From: Aphelidium insulamus
Taxonomy: Eukaryota > Aphelidiomycota > Aphelidea > Aphelidiaceae
DNA: 64,000 nucleotides
NCBI GenBank assembly: GCA_036784855.1
Contig: JAZDSV010000067.1
Location: forward strand, 1 to 64,000
Direction of reading: 5' to 3'
In this document: positions 54,425-64,000 of the stretch, one piece after another
Layout: each line of letters begins with the position of its first letter
How positions within the stretch are numbered: the stretch's first letter is position 1
Notes under the pieces: generated by a model
The model's input: only the letters and a program-made list of their open reading frames with translations
Told to the model about the DNA's origin: nothing
Database searches by the model: none
Translations under genes and position numbers: made by a program

Positions 54425-54895
54425 TCTTTTGCTACTTAATGTGAAGATTGAAGCAAGAAGCGAGAAAATGAGCAAGGTGGAAGAAGAATGAAGAGTGAAT
54501 GAAAGGTGAAAAGTGAAATGTGAAGAATGAACAATGAAGAATGACAGAAGAACGAAGACAGACGAAGGATGAAGAATTAAGGCAAAAGAATGATGTCAGA
54601 TGAAGAATGAAGAAGAAAGAATGAAGAAGAAAGAATGAAGAAGAAAGAATGAAAAATGAAGAGTGAAGAATGAGAGGTAGAAGAAGAAGAAGAACGAAGA
54701 AGAAGAACGAAGAAGTATAAAGATGAAGGATGAAGAGTGAAGAATGAACTGTGAAGTAGTAGAAGTAGGAGAAGACGAAGAAGAATAAAGACAGAAGAGA
54801 GAAGACAGATGAAGGATGAAGAAAGATGAAGAAAGAAGAGTGAAGAAGAAAAACAAAGCATGAAGAAGCGAAGTGAAATAAAATGAAGAATTACA
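54425..54895. repeat. Purine-rich degenerate repeat (GAAGAAT/GAAGAAGA)
   Basis: About 470 bp in which the plus strand is nearly all G and A with T interspersed, built of GAAGAATGA and AAGAAGAAAG variants. Minus-strand open frames through it (Ser/Phe/Leu runs) are by-products. It separates the SINE nest from the gene at 55132. Confidence 0.85.
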
Positions 54896-55131
54896 GCATC
54901 ATTCTTCCTTCGTCTCCTTCACCTACAGAAACGAGCGTGGATGGGGGCGTACAAATGAAGAGTTAAAGAGTCCTAATGTACGAAATATGAAGTAAGGAAA
55001 CATCCCAGAACCGACACTTCACGTTGTGATGACAACGCCAACAGAAAGCACTGAGCAACGGCGTGGTGCGGCACTCCAAAGCCGCCGTGCATACTCCATT
55101 ATATACATAGATAGTCGCGCCATAAACAGAC

Positions 55132-57048
55132 ATGACCAGCGTGCTGAGAAGGTGGCCAGAATTACTGCTCGGATCCAACACGCATCTGGCCGCGGCTCTG
55201 TCGATCGGGAGCTTGTCGTTAAAGTTCAGCGATGCCGACACGGAGCGCCGCTACGAAGAGCATTTGGCGCCGATGAGACGGCGGTGTCTTTTGCGGCGGT
55301 GTGTTTTTGCTGCCGCCAGCACTGTTCTGGTCGGCGTGTTGGTGCAGGTCGGGTACGGTGGTGGCGACGCGTCCGTCGTGACTGTCGCAGTCACACTATA
55401 CACAGTTACGGTGCTGCTGGCGTGGCTGCTGGCCGCTGCGGTGGTGGAGTGGCAGTGGAGACTTGCCGAGACAGAGAGCAGTCACGGCGGCGCCACCGCC
55501 GATATTGGACTTGAACGAGCGGATGGTGGCGAGTCACATACGCGCAGCGCGCCGCCATACCCGTGGAGGAGGCCGTGGATCTGGTGTCGTGGACTACGCA
55601 ACCAGTATCGCCCAGGTGGCGACTACAGCCTACTCCAGTGGCGGTGGTGGTCGCCGCTGATATCGCTTGTACTGCTGGTGCACGTCGGGGCTGTTGCGGC
55701 CACCGTGGCGTATCTACTGTCCACGCAGACCACGTACATCAACGCCTACTCACCCGACACGCTGGTCTACGTGCTGGTCACCATGGTGTGCATGGACTAC
55801 GCGGTGAATATGCACGTCCACTTTCGCGTGGTCGCCCCGATGGGATTCGCCATGAACGCCGTGTACATCGTTGTGCTGACGGCCAGCTGTCCGGCACGCA
55901 TCGACCCCGGTCGGATCTTCTTTATCGTGTGCGGCTACGCGTCCGCCCTGGTGCTGCGGTATCAGAAAGAGTTCTTTCACCGAGTCGGCTTCTGTCTGAG
56001 CAGCGGTTCGCAGTTGGCAGACCAGCAGCAGCAGCAACCGCAACTTCAACAGCAAGGCGGTCAAGGCGCTGTGGAGAGCAATGTGCCCTCCCCGGGCGAC
56101 ACTTGCGCCGATGCAGAGCCTGGAGATTCCGCGGCTCTCCGGCTAAAGATATCGCGCGCCATGACGGCCGATGTGCTGCACACTATTGTGCAGGTGCTGG
56201 AGGACACCACGCCGCATTCGTCCGTGTCGTCACTGTCACCTACAGCGTCTCAGGCTGCCTCGCCGCTCACATCGCCCGCCACCTCGCCGCTACCGCCATC
56301 CGTGGCCAGCAGATGGTTGCGGCCTGTGCTGCTTCGACCGCTTCGCACACTGATACGGCGGCGGCGAATCGACTTTACCGCATTTGTGTTCAAACGGTTC
56401 GCGGATGCCGAGGTGGAGGCGGCATTCGAGCGGTACTGTGCCAAGAAGCTGGGGGAATCCGTCGTGCTCACCTTTCCCTTCATTGTGCTGATGAGCGTGG
56501 CGATTGTCGTGTCCCGCCAGATATTCTACCACGCGCCGCCCATGGGTCCCGCGGAATCCTGGTGGCTGACTGCGTGGTGCGCGGTGTGTCTGGTTACCGG
56601 GCTGGCGGTGCGGTATGCGCGCTGGCAGCGGCTACAGTCCATCTGCACCGCCGGCCTGGTCTGCCTGGCCACACTGCTGTTCATATTCCACTTTGCGATA
56701 TCGGGCGAGGCAATCTGGCGTGACTTTATCTCGCTGATGTTTCTGGCACTGGCCATGCTCAACTACCGGTTCTGCCACATGCTGCTGTTCCAACAAGCCT
56801 GTATTGTCCTCATGTTCGTTAACCAGATCCTGCACTCGGACATTGAGACGCCGTCATCGGGGCCGGCGGTGGCGCTATACATTCTCGTGCTGCTTGTGGT
56901 GTACGCGTGGCTCAGCTATGTGGTGCTGGACGTGTCGTCCAACATGGAGAAGCGTCTGCGGGCCTACTTCCTCTACTGGCAATCAGTGCATCCAGACAGG
57001 CGGCATGGGCACTCGGCATCGGCTGTTGTGCCCGTACCACTTCGGTGA
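55132..57048 (+). CDS. Multi-pass membrane protein with internal duplication, family not recognised
   Basis: Single exon, 638 codons, ATG 55132. Two halves share a plan: an amphipathic lead (SLSLKFSDADTERRYEEHLA in the first half; FTAFVFKRFADAEVEAAFER in the second), then about six hydrophobic helices each. A Gln-rich and Ser/Pro-rich cytosolic linker joins them (about 56010-56330). The F-D-xE--(Y/F)E-- lead before six helices is also seen ahead of the membrane anchors of some protist nucleotide cyclases. Here no cyclase or phosphodiesterase domain follows. The second half ends LDVSSNMEKRLRAYFLYWQS, where a signalling helix would normally begin. Function unknown. Confidence 0.65.
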   Translation: MTSVLRRWPELLLGSNTHLAAALSIGSLSLKFSDADTERRYEEHLAPMRRRCLLRRCVFAAASTVLVGVLVQVGYGGGDASVVTVAVTLYTVTVLLAWLLAAAVVEWQWRLAETESSHGGATADIGLERADGGESHTRSAPPYPWRRPWIWCRGLRNQYRPGGDYSLLQWRWWSPLISLVLLVHVGAVAATVAYLLSTQTTYINAYSPDTLVYVLVTMVCMDYAVNMHVHFRVVAPMGFAMNAVYIVVLTASCPARIDPGRIFFIVCGYASALVLRYQKEFFHRVGFCLSSGSQLADQQQQQPQLQQQGGQGAVESNVPSPGDTCADAEPGDSAALRLKISRAMTADVLHTIVQVLEDTTPHSSVSSLSPTASQAASPLTSPATSPLPPSVASRWLRPVLLRPLRTLIRRRRIDFTAFVFKRFADAEVEAAFERYCAKKLGESVVLTFPFIVLMSVAIVVSRQIFYHAPPMGPAESWWLTAWCAVCLVTGLAVRYARWQRLQSICTAGLVCLATLLFIFHFAISGEAIWRDFISLMFLALAMLNYRFCHMLLFQQACIVLMFVNQILHSDIETPSSGPAVALYILVLLVVYAWLSYVVLDVSSNMEKRLRAYFLYWQSVHPDRRHGHSASAVVPVPLR

Positions 57049-57200
57049 CATATAGGCATGGTTATACAGAGCACACAAGCATACAACATACAGATAGATC
57101 ACATCGATACATAGAGCATAGAGCATTTTAATCTCCAACGGTAAATTGTATGAAGCATAGATTTCTAATTATTTTACCGCTGATCATGGGAGATGGTTTG

Positions 57201-58323
57201 TTATGCGTGCCTTTCTTGTGTATAAGACGTGGTGACATTCTGCCCGGGACCATTCAGCGTAATCCAGTTATTTGACGTGAACTTGAAGTAGACAATCATA
57301 ACGAACGCGATCGCTGATGCGCCGAAAAGGGCGAAAAACGGTATCGCGCCTCCAAGTTTCTCCATAACTATTTTGGCTTCATCCCACGCTTGGTTGTATA
57401 TCAAAGTTAGCACTAGGAGAAACGGAAGCCCGAATGTGAATTGGCCCGCGATTAACCCGATATCGTGCACTCGCTGCCACGCGAGTGCCGTTCGATTAGC
57501 AGAGACAATGTCCTGCAGTGCTTTCGACTCGTTTACTTTACCGGTACTCACGGCAATTGTTGCAATGTTGTCGTAGTACGATTTGAACTGGCGAAAGTAG
57601 CCACAATTTCCGTTATCTGCGGTGCAGTTGCGGTGCAGATCAAAACACTTGATCATGGCGCCACAATCAACTCCCATGAAGCACTTGTGGAACCTTTTCA
57701 TCTCATTAGTGGCACCCAGCCGGCATGATGTGAGTTGGAAGAAAGCTTGCTGCTGCCATTGTACGCGGTCAGGATCGACGGTGTCGTCAAACACGGAACA
57801 ATTATTCATTTTGGCTTCTAACGCGTCGCATTTGCCTTTGCACCCGGCCACTGGCACGTTCATGAACTCTTCCATGGTGCTATTAAACTCTTCCATGGTC
57901 ACATTGCCGTCGCCTTAATTATAATATTAGTACAAGATTAATTATAATGAGTCTGCAGACTGTACCATTGCGATCGCTGAGGCGCGCAAAGTTGGAAATG
58001 TCCAGCTCGGAGCCAAATGAGTTGATCATCAGCGTCCTGGTCTCGAAGCGTCCAATATGCTTGTCATTATTCAAATCAGACTCGTTGAATGCTCTGGCGA
58101 TGGCGTCACTCTGGGCAAGCGCGTCGCCGCCAAACATTTGCTTCCCAATGGACGTCATTTCGACGGGCCCCTCGCCTTTGCCACATTTAACGCGACCTTG
58201 CGCCGCCGTCTCCACCTCGGACCTTTTGTGCAATCGCTGAATGAGTCGGCTGGCAAGGCCTTGTCCCTTACAAACGACGACAACCGCCGCCAAGACGCAG
58301 ATGGCGAGCACGTGGCCACGCAT
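57201..58323 (-). CDS. Secreted or type I membrane EF-hand protein (paralogue 1)
   Basis: ATG 58323: signal peptide (MRGHVLAICVLAAVVVVCKG) and a Lys-Arg site at residues 33-34 (RLHKR-SEVE), suitable for kexin cleavage. Then VKCGKGEGPVEMTSIG. Two canonical EF-hand loops: DLNNDKHIGRFE (residues 83-94) and, across an intron, DRNGDGNVTMEE (117-128). A Cys-rich helical region follows (CKGKCDALEAKMNNC; CFMGVDCGAMIKCFDLHRNC), then two hydrophobic helices near the C-terminus. The paralogue at 63626 is over half identical in the aligned region. Likely a Ca2+-binding surface or vesicle-lumen protein; the family is not one I recognise. Confidence 0.75.
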
Positions 58324-58703
58324 TATAACCGTATGTTTATCGCTGTAAAATGTGGCAAAGAAAATTGGGAAACTTCCATGATCAACTGGCCAATCATCTG
58401 CCTGCCCTGGCTGTCAGGTACAAAATTCTTCTTCACACAAAACATTTGGCAACGTAGCCTAAAACTATAATCTACTCGCCTATTATTCACACCGAAACCC
58501 CACCCTCACGCTCTGTTAAGGCCATTGATTAAAGCATCCGGTGAACAAAGAGAGCCATAACACCTAGTCGCCATTGTCTTGTCATGGCAGATCTATTGTC
58601 TATACTACCTACTACTACCTAATACCTAATACCTACTGCAAAGTTGAAATATTAGCACGGCAATGTATCTATTGTATGGCGCCGCACTTGGCATGGCCAC
58701 TGT
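58324..58703. promoter_or_regulatory. Upstream region of EF-hand paralogue 1
   Basis: Contains, on the minus strand 25-45 bp before the start codon, CAATTTTCTTTGCCACATTTT. The EF-hand paralogue at 63626 has GATTTTCTTTGCCACTTTTT at the same distance. The rest (to 58703) has a TACCTACTACTACCTAATACC repeat near 58605 and no gene. Confidence 0.6.
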
Positions 58704-60341
58704 TTAAAAGTAGTGGTAATCTCGCTCGTCCACGATTTCCAGTCCGGTGATGACGCGCAGAGTCGCATCCAGCAAATTGGCGCACATCTGCGACACAAAA
58801 CCGCGATACAACTGTGCCGCGCCTCCGAACCAGCTACGACTGCGTCCTTGCCGTCGCCGCCTCCGCCGCCGCCTTGCGAGGCCACCATGATTACCACCAC
58901 CACCCATATCATCATCGTCGACCACAATGAGAGTCCCGGCGACATCATGCAGCTCTTCGTCGCGTATGATGCGCTGCACACAGTCCAGCGGCGAGAGATA
59001 GGTGTACGGCGCCACGCGCACACACGTCTTGATGCATGTGGGCGGCACGGCGGCGTCATCCGTCCACAGCACCACGCTGGAGGAACCGGCGGGCGGTTTG
59101 CGCGGCGCCGTTTGGACCTGCAGACGCCGGCGGATTGTTTCCAGCGGCAGGCGCACCAGCAGCTCCAGTGTCGACAGTCCAAAGTGGGCTATGCCGTACT
59201 GGAGCGGCGCGCCCGCCTGTGACAGCCGCAGGAACCGGTGTATAATCAGCGGCGTGGAGTACTGCATGAGCGGCACCAGCGCCGTGTAAAGCACCGTGAA
59301 GCGAAAGTGCGGATAGAGTCGCCCTATGGCCGCGCTGATGCGTTGACTGAGTGGCAGGGGAGTGGCTGAAGCACTGGAGACACCCACTGCATCAGAGTCC
59401 ACGGCGCCAAACGATGACTCCGACGTGGCAATGTCCCACAGACAACGCAACCAGCTGCCGTAGCGACGCTGCGACGGGTAGTTCGACTGGGCAATGAGGC
59501 GCGTGCGCACAATGTCCAGCGGACTGGTCAGCACGGCGTCCACCAGCACGTGCGACGCCACAATGGTGCACAGGTTGGGCACGTACGACTCCTGGTGGAT
59601 GAGCGGGATGAGCGTGGAGTCGTAGAGGTCCAGCGCGTCGTTCATCCAGTCCTCAATGGCCGGCCGGCACAGCGACTGCGCCATCTGCTGCACAAAGTGC
59701 ACATTCAGCCCCTTGAACAGGGCGCCGGCACCCTCGGGCCGGTAGCGTGTGACGCGCTTGATGGTGCCCCAGAGACCGTCACGCATCGGAGGCTGGATTT
59801 CGTAGAGGGGCCGCGGGGCGAGCGCGGCGTCAATGTAACCGTTGGCATCGGTGACCAGCGCTTGAGCCGGCGTGGCGGAACGCACCGGCGACGGCCGAAA
59901 CCCTTGGTCATTGTAGCGTCGACGGAAGGCGCCATCGCCATCACTTTCCGCGTCGTCCTCGTCGTAGTCATGCTCGCCCGCCTCATCATCATCGTCCACC
60001 AGGTCGTCATCGAAGGCTTCCGGTGGTGGCGGCGACGCGCTCCCGTCCACCACGCCTTGTATTGACGGCGGCACAGGAATGTGTTGCAGCTGGAGCAAAA
60101 TTTGCGCCACCTCAAACGGGGACGTGAGCAGCAACGAGACGTACTTGGCCAGCGCCAGGCGAAGCACTCGCGCGCCAACACTGCGACGCGTGCCACCCTG
60201 CTCCGCAAGCATATCCTCGTACGCATCATCGTCATCGCCGTAGTCTCCATCGTCGGCATAGCCGCTGTTGTCGCGGCCTGCAGTGCCGTAGCCCGCATGC
60301 AGCGCGGCATACGGATTTGCCGCCGCTGGCTGGCGGCTCAT
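58704..60341 (-). CDS. UGO1-like modified mitochondrial carrier
   Basis: Single exon, 545 codons, ATG 60341. An acidic N-terminal third (DDDEAGEHDYDEDDAESDGD) precedes carrier-like repeats with degenerate signature motifs: SPFEVAQILLQLQ, SPLDIVRTRLIAQ, LPLETIRRRLQVQ. Between them GLWGTIKRVTRYRPEGAGAL and FKGLNVHFVQQMAQ resemble the carrier G-LY-G region. The length, acidic insert and degenerate PX(D/E)XX(R/K) motifs match Ugo1/SLC25A46, outer-membrane proteins in mitochondrial fusion, rather than a transporter. An Arg-rich run (RRRRRRRRQGRSRSW) near the C-terminus is unusual. Confidence 0.78.
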   Translation of the reverse strand: MSRQPAAANPYAALHAGYGTAGRDNSGYADDGDYGDDDDAYEDMLAEQGGTRRSVGARVLRLALAKYVSLLLTSPFEVAQILLQLQHIPVPPSIQGVVDGSASPPPPEAFDDDLVDDDDEAGEHDYDEDDAESDGDGAFRRRYNDQGFRPSPVRSATPAQALVTDANGYIDAALAPRPLYEIQPPMRDGLWGTIKRVTRYRPEGAGALFKGLNVHFVQQMAQSLCRPAIEDWMNDALDLYDSTLIPLIHQESYVPNLCTIVASHVLVDAVLTSPLDIVRTRLIAQSNYPSQRRYGSWLRCLWDIATSESSFGAVDSDAVGVSSASATPLPLSQRISAAIGRLYPHFRFTVLYTALVPLMQYSTPLIIHRFLRLSQAGAPLQYGIAHFGLSTLELLVRLPLETIRRRLQVQTAPRKPPAGSSSVVLWTDDAAVPPTCIKTCVRVAPYTYLSPLDCVQRIIRDEELHDVAGTLIVVDDDDMGGGGNHGGLARRRRRRRRQGRSRSWFGGAAQLYRGFVSQMCANLLDATLRVITGLEIVDERDYHYF

Positions 60342-60591
60342 TGATTGTGTATTGTGTATGGAACACTGATGGAATCAAGAAAAAGGGAGTCGGCTCTGCT
60401 CGCAGCAGACAAGCCGCAGAACACCAGAAAGAGTCCTGATGGACAAGTGACCTGAATTCCAATTTGTGGGCCCCAAATAGTCTATTTACATTGAACATCA
60501 TATCTTAAGAGAATTGCACTCAACGGGCGTGCGCTACTGGATATAATAAGCTTCCTGAAGGCTAGTGATTGCACGTGAAAAAAACTTCAAA

Positions 60592-61344
60592 ATGCGCATC
60601 ATGCAGATAATCCTCGGGTGGTGGCTGATAGTTTCCGTCTCTGTTGCTGCTGTGCGCGAGACCAAATTACCGCGCAAGATAAATGTAAGGCGCCCTATAT
60701 CACGCGCAGGAATCGCAGAATCGCCCGAGGCCGCCGAAAAACGAAAACAGGCCAATGCAGCCAGCAGAAGATTCCAAGCAGCGCGACGAGCGCGCTGGGC
60801 AGCAGAGCAGGAAAGAACTGGACTAGTCCCTGTGGAGCGGGTGGAATATCTGGCGAAAAAGGCAGAGCAGCAGCGACGATACGAGTCGAAAGCCAAGAAA
60901 AGCTCACCCAAAAGAAAGTTGGAGGCTGACGCGCTTCGACAGAGACAATGTTATGCCAGGAAAAAAGAATGTGGGCAAGTAACTAAAAATCCATGGAAAG
61001 AACTCTACAATTTGCAGCGCAAAGCAAAGAGAGCCATCGTAACACTTTACTCTAGCGCAGGCAACAATGGCCTGAAAGAATCCAGTGCGGTGCAGCGATT
61101 TGCCAATCTGCAGCTGTTGAAGCAATCCGAAATCAGCACATTGCTCACTACGCGCAACGAAACGCCAATGTCCGCAGCGACGACAGATGTCATGCTATCA
61201 CCGCAAGAATCAACACATACATTGGCAAAAACTAACTTGGGCATGAATGCGTTGCCCGGTTTGTTTGGTGACTACTTCACGAGGCTCGACGAAGACTCCG
61301 TTCTCGTGCACAGCGAATTTAAAATAATGGATAAAATAAAATAA
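60592..61344 (+). CDS. Secreted basic protein, family not recognised
   Basis: Single exon, 250 codons, ATG 60592. A clear signal peptide (MRIMQIILGWWLIVSVSVAA) is followed by a strongly basic, helical segment rich in Ala, Arg, Lys and Gln (RRFQAARRARWAAEQERTGL; EADALRQRQCYARKKECGQ). The last third is mildly hydrophobic and Ser/Thr-rich. No membrane helix after the signal, and no known domain. It could be a secreted nucleic-acid- or polyanion-binding protein, but that is inference. Single-exon structure differs from the conserved neighbours. Confidence 0.6.
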   Translation: MRIMQIILGWWLIVSVSVAAVRETKLPRKINVRRPISRAGIAESPEAAEKRKQANAASRRFQAARRARWAAEQERTGLVPVERVEYLAKKAEQQRRYESKAKKSSPKRKLEADALRQRQCYARKKECGQVTKNPWKELYNLQRKAKRAIVTLYSSAGNNGLKESSAVQRFANLQLLKQSEISTLLTTRNETPMSAATTDVMLSPQESTHTLAKTNLGMNALPGLFGDYFTRLDEDSVLVHSEFKIMDKIK

Positions 61345-61462
61345 TGGAATTTAATAGACGCGCCTCTCGCAGGGTCAGGGTCAGGGTTGCCAGCTCCATA
61401 AGCCTCTTACGCGCGTACTTGATTCTTTACAGATACCACCACACAGACACACTATCCACCTC

Positions 61463-63443
61463 ATGCAGTCTCTGGGAGCATTGGCGTTGCCGGGTGAGCG
61501 CACCACCGGTCAGGACATTCGCAACCAGAATGGTACGCGTATGAAGTTGGTAAAATGGGTGTGTAGCACTTAACGGTGCTGCCCGCAGTGCTGGCCGTGA
61601 TGGCCGTCGCCAACATCATGAAGAGCTCGCTGGGCCCCGTTGGTCTGGACAAGATGCTGGTGGATGACATTGGTGTGAGTGGCGTGCAAGTTGAATTATT
61701 ATCTATGACCGCATTGCTGCGCAGGATGTGACCATTTCCAATGACGGTGCCACCATTCTTAGCCTGCTCGAGGTGGAGCATCCGGCCGGCAAAATGCTCG
61801 TGGAGCTCGCACAACAGCAGGACAAGGAAGTTGGTGATGGCACCACATCGGTTGTGATTATTGCCGGCGAGTTGCTGCGACGCGCCAACATCCTTGTACG
61901 GGCAGCGCATTCACCCCACCACTATTATTAGCGGCTACCGTCTGGCGGTCAAGGAGGCGTGCAAGTTCATTGCCGACCAGATGGCCGTGCGTGTCGACAG
62001 CCTGGGCCGTGAGTGTCTCATCAACGCCGCCAAGACCAGTATGTCGAGCAAGATTATCGGCGGTGACTCGGACTTTTTTGCCAATATGGCCGTCGAGGCC
62101 ATGTTGGCCGTGAAGAATGTCAATTCGCGCGGCGAGACAAAGTACCCGGTCAACTCTGTCAATGTGCTGAAGGCCCACGGAAAGAGTTTCAAGGACAGCC
62201 AGCTCATTAAGGGCTATGCACTCAACTGCACCGTAGCGTCACAGGGTATGTGATGTGATCACTGTGATGCATGTATGTTTTTAAATAGAGCTTATACCTG
62301 TTTAGCGATGAAGACCAAGATTGTTGGCGCCAAGATTGCCTGCCTGGACATCAATTTGCAAAAGGCGCGCATGCACCTCGGCGTACACATTGTCATTGAT
62401 GACCCTGAGCAGCTGGAAGCCATTCGCAAGCGGTAGGGATTTCTGTGCTCTCTGTTTATGTAGGCTGACAGGGTAGGGAGTCCGAGATTACGCTTGAGCG
62501 CATCAAGAAAATTTTGGATGCTGGTGCAAACGTGGTCCTAACCACAAAGGGTATCGATGACATGTGCCTGAAGATGTTTGTGGAAGCTGGCGCCATGGCC
62601 GTACGCCGTGTGAAGAAGGAAGACATGCGTCGCATTGCCAAAGCCACTGGAGGTATGTATATATGGCCTGGTGTTATTTTAAGATAGTAATTTGTGTCGC
62701 GCAGCTTCCCTCATCTCCACCCTGGCAAACCTGGAAGGTGAAGAGACGTACGAGGCGGCGTACTTGGGCTACGCGGAGGAAGTTGTGCAGGAACGCATAT
62801 CTGATGATGAGTGCATTCTAATCAAGGGCACCAAGGCCCAGTCGAGCGCATCCGTCGTGCTTCGTGGACCGAACGACTATGCGCTGGACGAGATGGAACG
62901 CTCGCTGCACGATGTCTTGTGTGTCATCAAGCGCACATTAGAGAGCAATTCTGTTGTCCCGGGCGGCGGTGCTGTGGAGACGGCCGTGTCCATCTACCTG
63001 GAGAACTTTGCCACGACGCTGGCATCGCGAGAACAGCTGGCTATCGCGGAATTCGCTCACGCTCTGCTGGTGATTCCCAAGACTCTGGCTGTCAACGCGG
63101 CCAAAGACTCGACGGACCTGGTGGCCAAACTGCGAGCGTACCACAACACCTCGCAAATGGTTGGCGTGGACGAGACCAAAAAGGCTCTCAAGTGGTAACT
63201 TCTATACTAATTAGCTGCCCTTTGATCCATGTTTGCACTGTTTTACAACTTTTGTTCAGGTTCGGGTTGGATCTAATCAAGGGTGAGGTGAAGGACAACA
63301 TGAAATACGGCGTGTTGGAACCGGCCATGTCCAAGATCAAGGCACTAAAGGCCGCAACCGAAGCAGCAATTTCCATTCTGCGCATTGATGATATGATCAA
63401 AATTGAGCCGCCGCCAAAGCAAGAAGACCCGCACGGCCACTAG
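61463..63443 (+). CDS. CCT1: CCT chaperonin subunit alpha
   Basis: ATG 61463. Exons give [72 protein letters not shown] (ATPase motif GDGTT), [50 protein letters not shown] and [20 protein letters not shown]. These match TCP-1 alpha. Between 61890 and 61910 the frame breaks: one extra G in the run at 61900-61902 separates ANILV from [13 protein letters not shown]. With that base removed the protein aligns without gaps. All seven or so introns are GT-AG. Most likely a sequence error or a recent mutation in one copy. Confidence 0.93.
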
Positions 63444-63625
63444 TAGCCACTCGGCCTACCACTGCAAATATACTATGGAACTTGCTCAGTGATGTTGTAT
63501 GCAACTTTCTTACACCGTTTTATAGCTGTAAGCTAGGGGCATCTAGGGCACGGCCATGATTGGGTCAGCCACTTTAAGAAGGCCGAAATTCCGATTTTCT
63601 TTGCCACTTTTTCGTGCTGCATAAA

Positions 63626-64000
63626 ATGAAGTATGCGCTCGCACTGTCCCGCATCATATTAATACTTTTGTTGATTACTGTTGCAAACGCACAACATTCA
63701 TCACAGGGATACCTGAAGCGCCTACGGAAACGATCACCGACAGTGGAAACGGAGACACAGGGACACGTGAAATGCGGCAAAGGCGAGGGACCCATCAGGA
63801 TGACATCAATTGGCCAGGAACTATTTGCCGGCGATGTCGAGGCGCAAATGGCCGCGATTCAAGACGCGTTTAATCGCTCCGACTATGATCACGACAGAGT
63901 CATACACTACAAGGAGAGATCGTATGTCACTATCGGATCTTTTGGCTCTACTCTGGAAATTTCCAATTTTGTACGACTCAGCGACCGTAACGGTAGTCCC
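63626..64000 (+). CDS. Secreted EF-hand protein (paralogue 2), cut by the window end
   Basis: ATG 63626: signal peptide (MKYALALSRIILILLLITVA), dibasic site (RLRKR-SPTVE), then GHVKCGKGEGPIRMTSIGQE and an EF-hand loop, DYDHDRVIHYKE, followed by SFGSTLEISNFVRLSDRNG, the start of the second loop. Matches the gene at 57201-58323 position by position, including the intron-adjacent DRNG. The remainder lies beyond 64000. The first loop keeps ligands at positions 1, 3, 5 and 12. Confidence 0.75.
   Translation, partial: MKYALALSRIILILLLITVANAQHSSQGYLKRLRKRSPTVETETQGHVKCGKGEGPIRMTSIGQELFAGDVEAQMAAIQDAFNRSDYDHDRVIHYKERSYVTIGSFGSTLEISNFVRLSDRNGSP

Noticed and set aside
54577-54861. Minus-strand Ser/Phe/Leu-rich membrane-like frames
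   Set aside because: By-products of the GAAGAA purine-rich repeat.
55563-56723. 386-codon plus-strand frame
   Set aside because: Shadow of the 638-codon multi-TM gene; Arg/Cys-rich composition typical of a wrong frame.
61892-61906. A 10-nt GT-AG intron as explanation of the CCT1 break
   Set aside because: Too short for any known spliceosome and removes three conserved residues; a single-base error fits better.

Overview
This is a compact nuclear window from an intron-rich microbial eukaryote. Evidence for that is the spliceosomal introns (mostly 45-110 nt), a U2 snRNA gene, an HP1-type chromodomain protein, condensin II, exocyst, V-ATPase, two CCT chaperonin subunits, eIF3h and mitochondrial import/assembly genes. 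The mix (Ugo1-like and Ssh4-like genes, a PHO80-like cyclin, kelch-repeat membrane proteins, a TmcB-like protein) suggests a unicellular opisthokont or amoebozoan relative. I cannot name the species. About 35 protein genes, one snRNA gene and several repeats are supported. Gene calls below come from joining exons by eye; spans run from start codon to stop codon and include introns.

Layout. 1-6.5 kb: TmcB-like membrane protein (-), cyclin (+), exocyst SEC10 (+), complex III QCR9 (-). 6.6-12.3 kb: a kelch-ectodomain receptor kinase and a membrane GTPase-like protein (both +). 12.4-14.8 kb: cyclophilin H (-), mitochondrial uS17 (+), BAP31 (-). 15.2-15.8 kb: a 105-bp tandem array. 16-21.7 kb: CCT6, an ankyrin relic, RRP7 and a secreted two-module protein. 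22-30.3 kb: condensin II NCAPG2 (+), whose tail overlaps HP1 (-), then eIF3h (-) and V-ATPase d (-). 30.5-34.5 kb: two tandem kelch membrane proteins (-). 34.6-39.4 kb: UQCC1/CBP3, SIKE-like, TRMT112, a DUF3245-like protein, U2 snRNA and NUBPL. 39.4-52.8 kb: patatin lipase, SPRY membrane protein, DBR1, COA8, FKBP15-like and kexin. 52.8-55.1 kb: an intergenic SINE/retro-insertion nest. 55.1-64 kb: a duplicated multi-TM protein, a secreted EF-hand protein, UGO1-like, a secreted basic protein, CCT1, and a second EF-hand paralogue cut by the window end.

Themes. (1) Splicing: at least eleven introns appear to use GC-AG borders, mostly with GCAAGT or GCATGT donors, a high fraction for so few genes. 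The window also carries U2, the debranching enzyme DBR1 and the snRNP cyclophilin PPIH. (2) Surface proteins: three kelch-ectodomain membrane proteins (one fused to a kinase), a kexin protease, and a pair of secreted EF-hand proteins with dibasic sites and similar promoters. (3) Mitochondria: QCR9, UQCC1, COA8, NUBPL, uS17m and UGO1-like. (4) Very tight packing: a 29-bp divergent promoter and an antisense coding overlap. Two conserved genes carry an apparent one-base frame break that may be assembly error.
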